The notes under the pieces were generated by a model that worked only from the letters and a program-made list of their open reading frames with translations, made no database searches and was not told the origin of the DNA. Of a stretch of DNA of 7,448 nt, positions 6,093 through 7,448 are shown one piece after another (position 1 is the stretch's first letter; every line of letters starts with the position of its first letter). Source of the stretch: Oceanicaulis sp. (GTDB lineage Bacteria > Pseudomonadota > Alphaproteobacteria > Caulobacterales > Maricaulaceae); NCBI GenBank assembly GCA_007571185.1, contig RKRX01000115.1, forward strand, positions 1-7,448, read 5' to 3'. The position numbers and the translations under genes are program-made.

Positions 6093-7298
6093 ATGTCGGG
6101 AGCAACCAAGAATCAAGAGCCGACCGGTTCGACTTCATGCGACGAGATTGCCAAGCGGGCCACAGCAGCGCTGGCTTTAACTGACGGAACAGTGTTTTAC
6201 GGCGCCGGCGCCGGCGCCGACGGGGTAAAAGCGGCTGAGCTGTGCTTTAACACCGCCATGACCGGGCACCAAGAAATTCTCGCCGATCCCTCCTATGCTG
6301 GACAAATCGTGTTATTCACTTTCCCCCATGTGGGTAATGTAGGGGCCAATCGCGAGGATGAGGAAGCGGCCGGCAACGCCGCCAGGAACGCCGCCGTGGG
6401 CATGGTGAGCCGCGAAGACATCACCCCTGCGGCCAGTTGGCGCGCCGAAGCCAGTTTTAGCGAATGGCTGACTGCGCGCGGCATCATCGCCATCACCGGG
6501 CTTGATACCCGCGCCATCACCCGCCGTATTCGTGAAACCGGCGCGCCCATGGCCGCCATCGCCCATGTGCGGGACGGCAAGCTTGATATCACTGCACTCA
6601 AGGCCGCCGCCAGAAACGCCCGACCCATGCGTGGCGCTGAACTGGCCAGCAGTGTCTCGCGAACACGTGCTGATGATTGGAACCAGGGCGATTGGATGTG
6701 GCCAACAGGTTTTAGGACAGGTTCTGGAAAAGGCCCGCTGGTGGTGGTGCTCGATTACGGTGTGAAGGCCAATATCTTACGCCGCCTGGTATCCGCAGGC
6801 GCGCGCGTGCGGATAGCGCCCGCCAAGACCCGTGTAAACGATGTGCTCGCACTCAACCCCGACGGCGTTCTGGTGTCCAACGGTCCCGGCGATCCCGCCG
6901 CCACTGGCGTTTATGCGCTTGATACCCTTCGCGGCATCATCAAGGCGGGGGTGCCGACTCTGGGCATTTGTCTAGGCCATCAGATGCTGGCGCTAGCGCT
7001 TGGCGCCAGAACCATAAAGATGGCGCAGGGGCACCATGGCGCGAACCATCCTGTCAAGAACCATGAGACCGGACGGGTGGAAATCGTCTCCATGAACCAT
7101 GGCTTTGCAGTGGATCGCGACAGCCTGCCCGAAGGCGCGGTAGAAACCCATGTTTCGCTTTTTGACGGCGTCAATTGCGGCTTCAGGCTAACCGACAAGC
7201 CTGTGCACGCCGTCCAGCATCATCCCGAAGCCAGCCCGGGCCCACAGGACAGTTTCAGCGTGTTTGAAAGGTTTGTGTCCAGCCTCACCAAGGGTTAA
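6093..7298 (+). CDS. carA: carbamoyl-phosphate synthase small subunit
   Basis: CarA is the glutaminase subunit of carbamoyl-phosphate synthetase. It releases ammonia from glutamine and passes it to CarB, which makes carbamoyl phosphate for pyrimidine and arginine synthesis. The product has 401 residues, slightly longer than E. coli CarA because of an N-terminal extension of about 28 residues. The small-subunit N-terminal domain spans about 28-185 (FNTAMTGHQEILADPSYAGQI at 52-72, GIIAITGLDTRAITRRIR at 130-147). The class I glutamine amidotransferase domain spans about 215-398. It carries the nucleophile C293 in GICLGHQ, the oxyanion-region motif SNGPGDP (262-268), and the H377/E379 pair in HHPEASPGP, so it should be active. 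A triple GGCGCC repeat (6201-6218) encodes Gly-Ala three times near residue 37. The ATG is preceded by AGGAG at a spacing of about 10. carB does not follow directly. Confidence 0.97.
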   Translation: MSGATKNQEPTGSTSCDEIAKRATAALALTDGTVFYGAGAGADGVKAAELCFNTAMTGHQEILADPSYAGQIVLFTFPHVGNVGANREDEEAAGNAARNAAVGMVSREDITPAASWRAEASFSEWLTARGIIAITGLDTRAITRRIRETGAPMAAIAHVRDGKLDITALKAAARNARPMRGAELASSVSRTRADDWNQGDWMWPTGFRTGSGKGPLVVVLDYGVKANILRRLVSAGARVRIAPAKTRVNDVLALNPDGVLVSNGPGDPAATGVYALDTLRGIIKAGVPTLGICLGHQMLALALGARTIKMAQGHHGANHPVKNHETGRVEIVSMNHGFAVDRDSLPEGAVETHVSLFDGVNCGFRLTDKPVHAVQHHPEASPGPQDSFSVFERFVSSLTKG

Positions 7299-7387
7299 AC
7301 ATCGCTGGCGGAGCGTGACTTCCCTTTCTCCAGCACCACCTTATTGTCTGGAAAAAGCCAAGCACGGAAGCGATAGGAGAAGGTGAA

Positions 7388-7448
7388 ATGATGTACAAGA
7401 CCACTCTTATGACGGCTGTTTTCACCGCGGCAACCTTGTGTGTCAGCG
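7388..7448 (+). CDS. 5' end of a probable exported protein (partial)
   Basis: After an 89-base gap behind carA, AGGAG (7375-7379) precedes an ATG at 7388 by 8 bases, with a second ATG directly after it. The 20 visible codons read MMYKTTLMTAVFTAATLCVS. This is a lysine-containing N-terminus followed by a hydrophobic stretch, typical of a Sec signal peptide. The cysteine at residue 18 is not in a standard lipobox, so a lipoprotein is unlikely from what is visible. The sequence does not resemble the start of CarB. The mature part lies beyond the window, so no function can be given. It may share a transcript with carA or have its own promoter; I see no clear one. Confidence 0.65.
   Translation, partial: MMYKTTLMTAVFTAATLCVS

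Noticed and set aside
7300..7317. possible carA terminator hairpin (CGCT-GGCGG-AGCG with flanking CA/TG)
   Set aside because: The stem is short, has a bulge, and is followed only by a mixed pyrimidine stretch rather than a U tract.

Overview
The window looks like chromosomal core sequence from an alphaproteobacterium. It is moderately GC-rich by eye. A YqeY-dnaG-rpoD cluster lies head-to-head with carA, an order I associate with alphaproteobacteria; it takes the place of the rpsU-dnaG-rpoD macromolecular synthesis operon of gammaproteobacteria. The sigma-70 protein matches alphaproteobacterial RpoD closely by memory, including its end, LRSFLDS. I cannot place the organism below class level with confidence.

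Layout from left to right: the 5' end of a small coiled-coil protein on the minus strand (1-121); a 501-base stretch holding one doubtful small minus-strand ORF with a good ribosome binding site (239-517) and a palindrome (545-571); marC on the plus strand (623-1342); a short convergent gap with a 17-bp tandem duplication; rpoD (1576-3513), dnaG (3577-5385) and a YqeY/GatB-like gene (5444-5905), all on the minus strand and transcribed in the order yqeY, dnaG, rpoD; a 187-base divergent promoter region; carA on the plus strand (6093-7298); and the first 20 codons of a probable exported protein (7388 onward).

The minus-strand operon links tRNA-related metabolism (YqeY), replication priming (DnaG) and housekeeping transcription (RpoD). 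The most informative signals are regulatory. A match to the alphaproteobacterial heat-shock sigma (RpoH) promoter lies inside the 3' end of dnaG, where E. coli also keeps its rpoD heat-shock promoter. A GC-rich hairpin lies between dnaG and rpoD. The dnaG Shine-Dalgarno sequence sits in the loop of a small inverted repeat. The main protein oddity is that DnaG keeps only one of the four usual zinc ligands in its N-terminal zinc-ribbon domain.

I see no mobile element, CRISPR array, tRNA, rRNA or defence system. Apart from the points listed, this is an ordinary housekeeping region, and I do not see a previously undescribed system in it.
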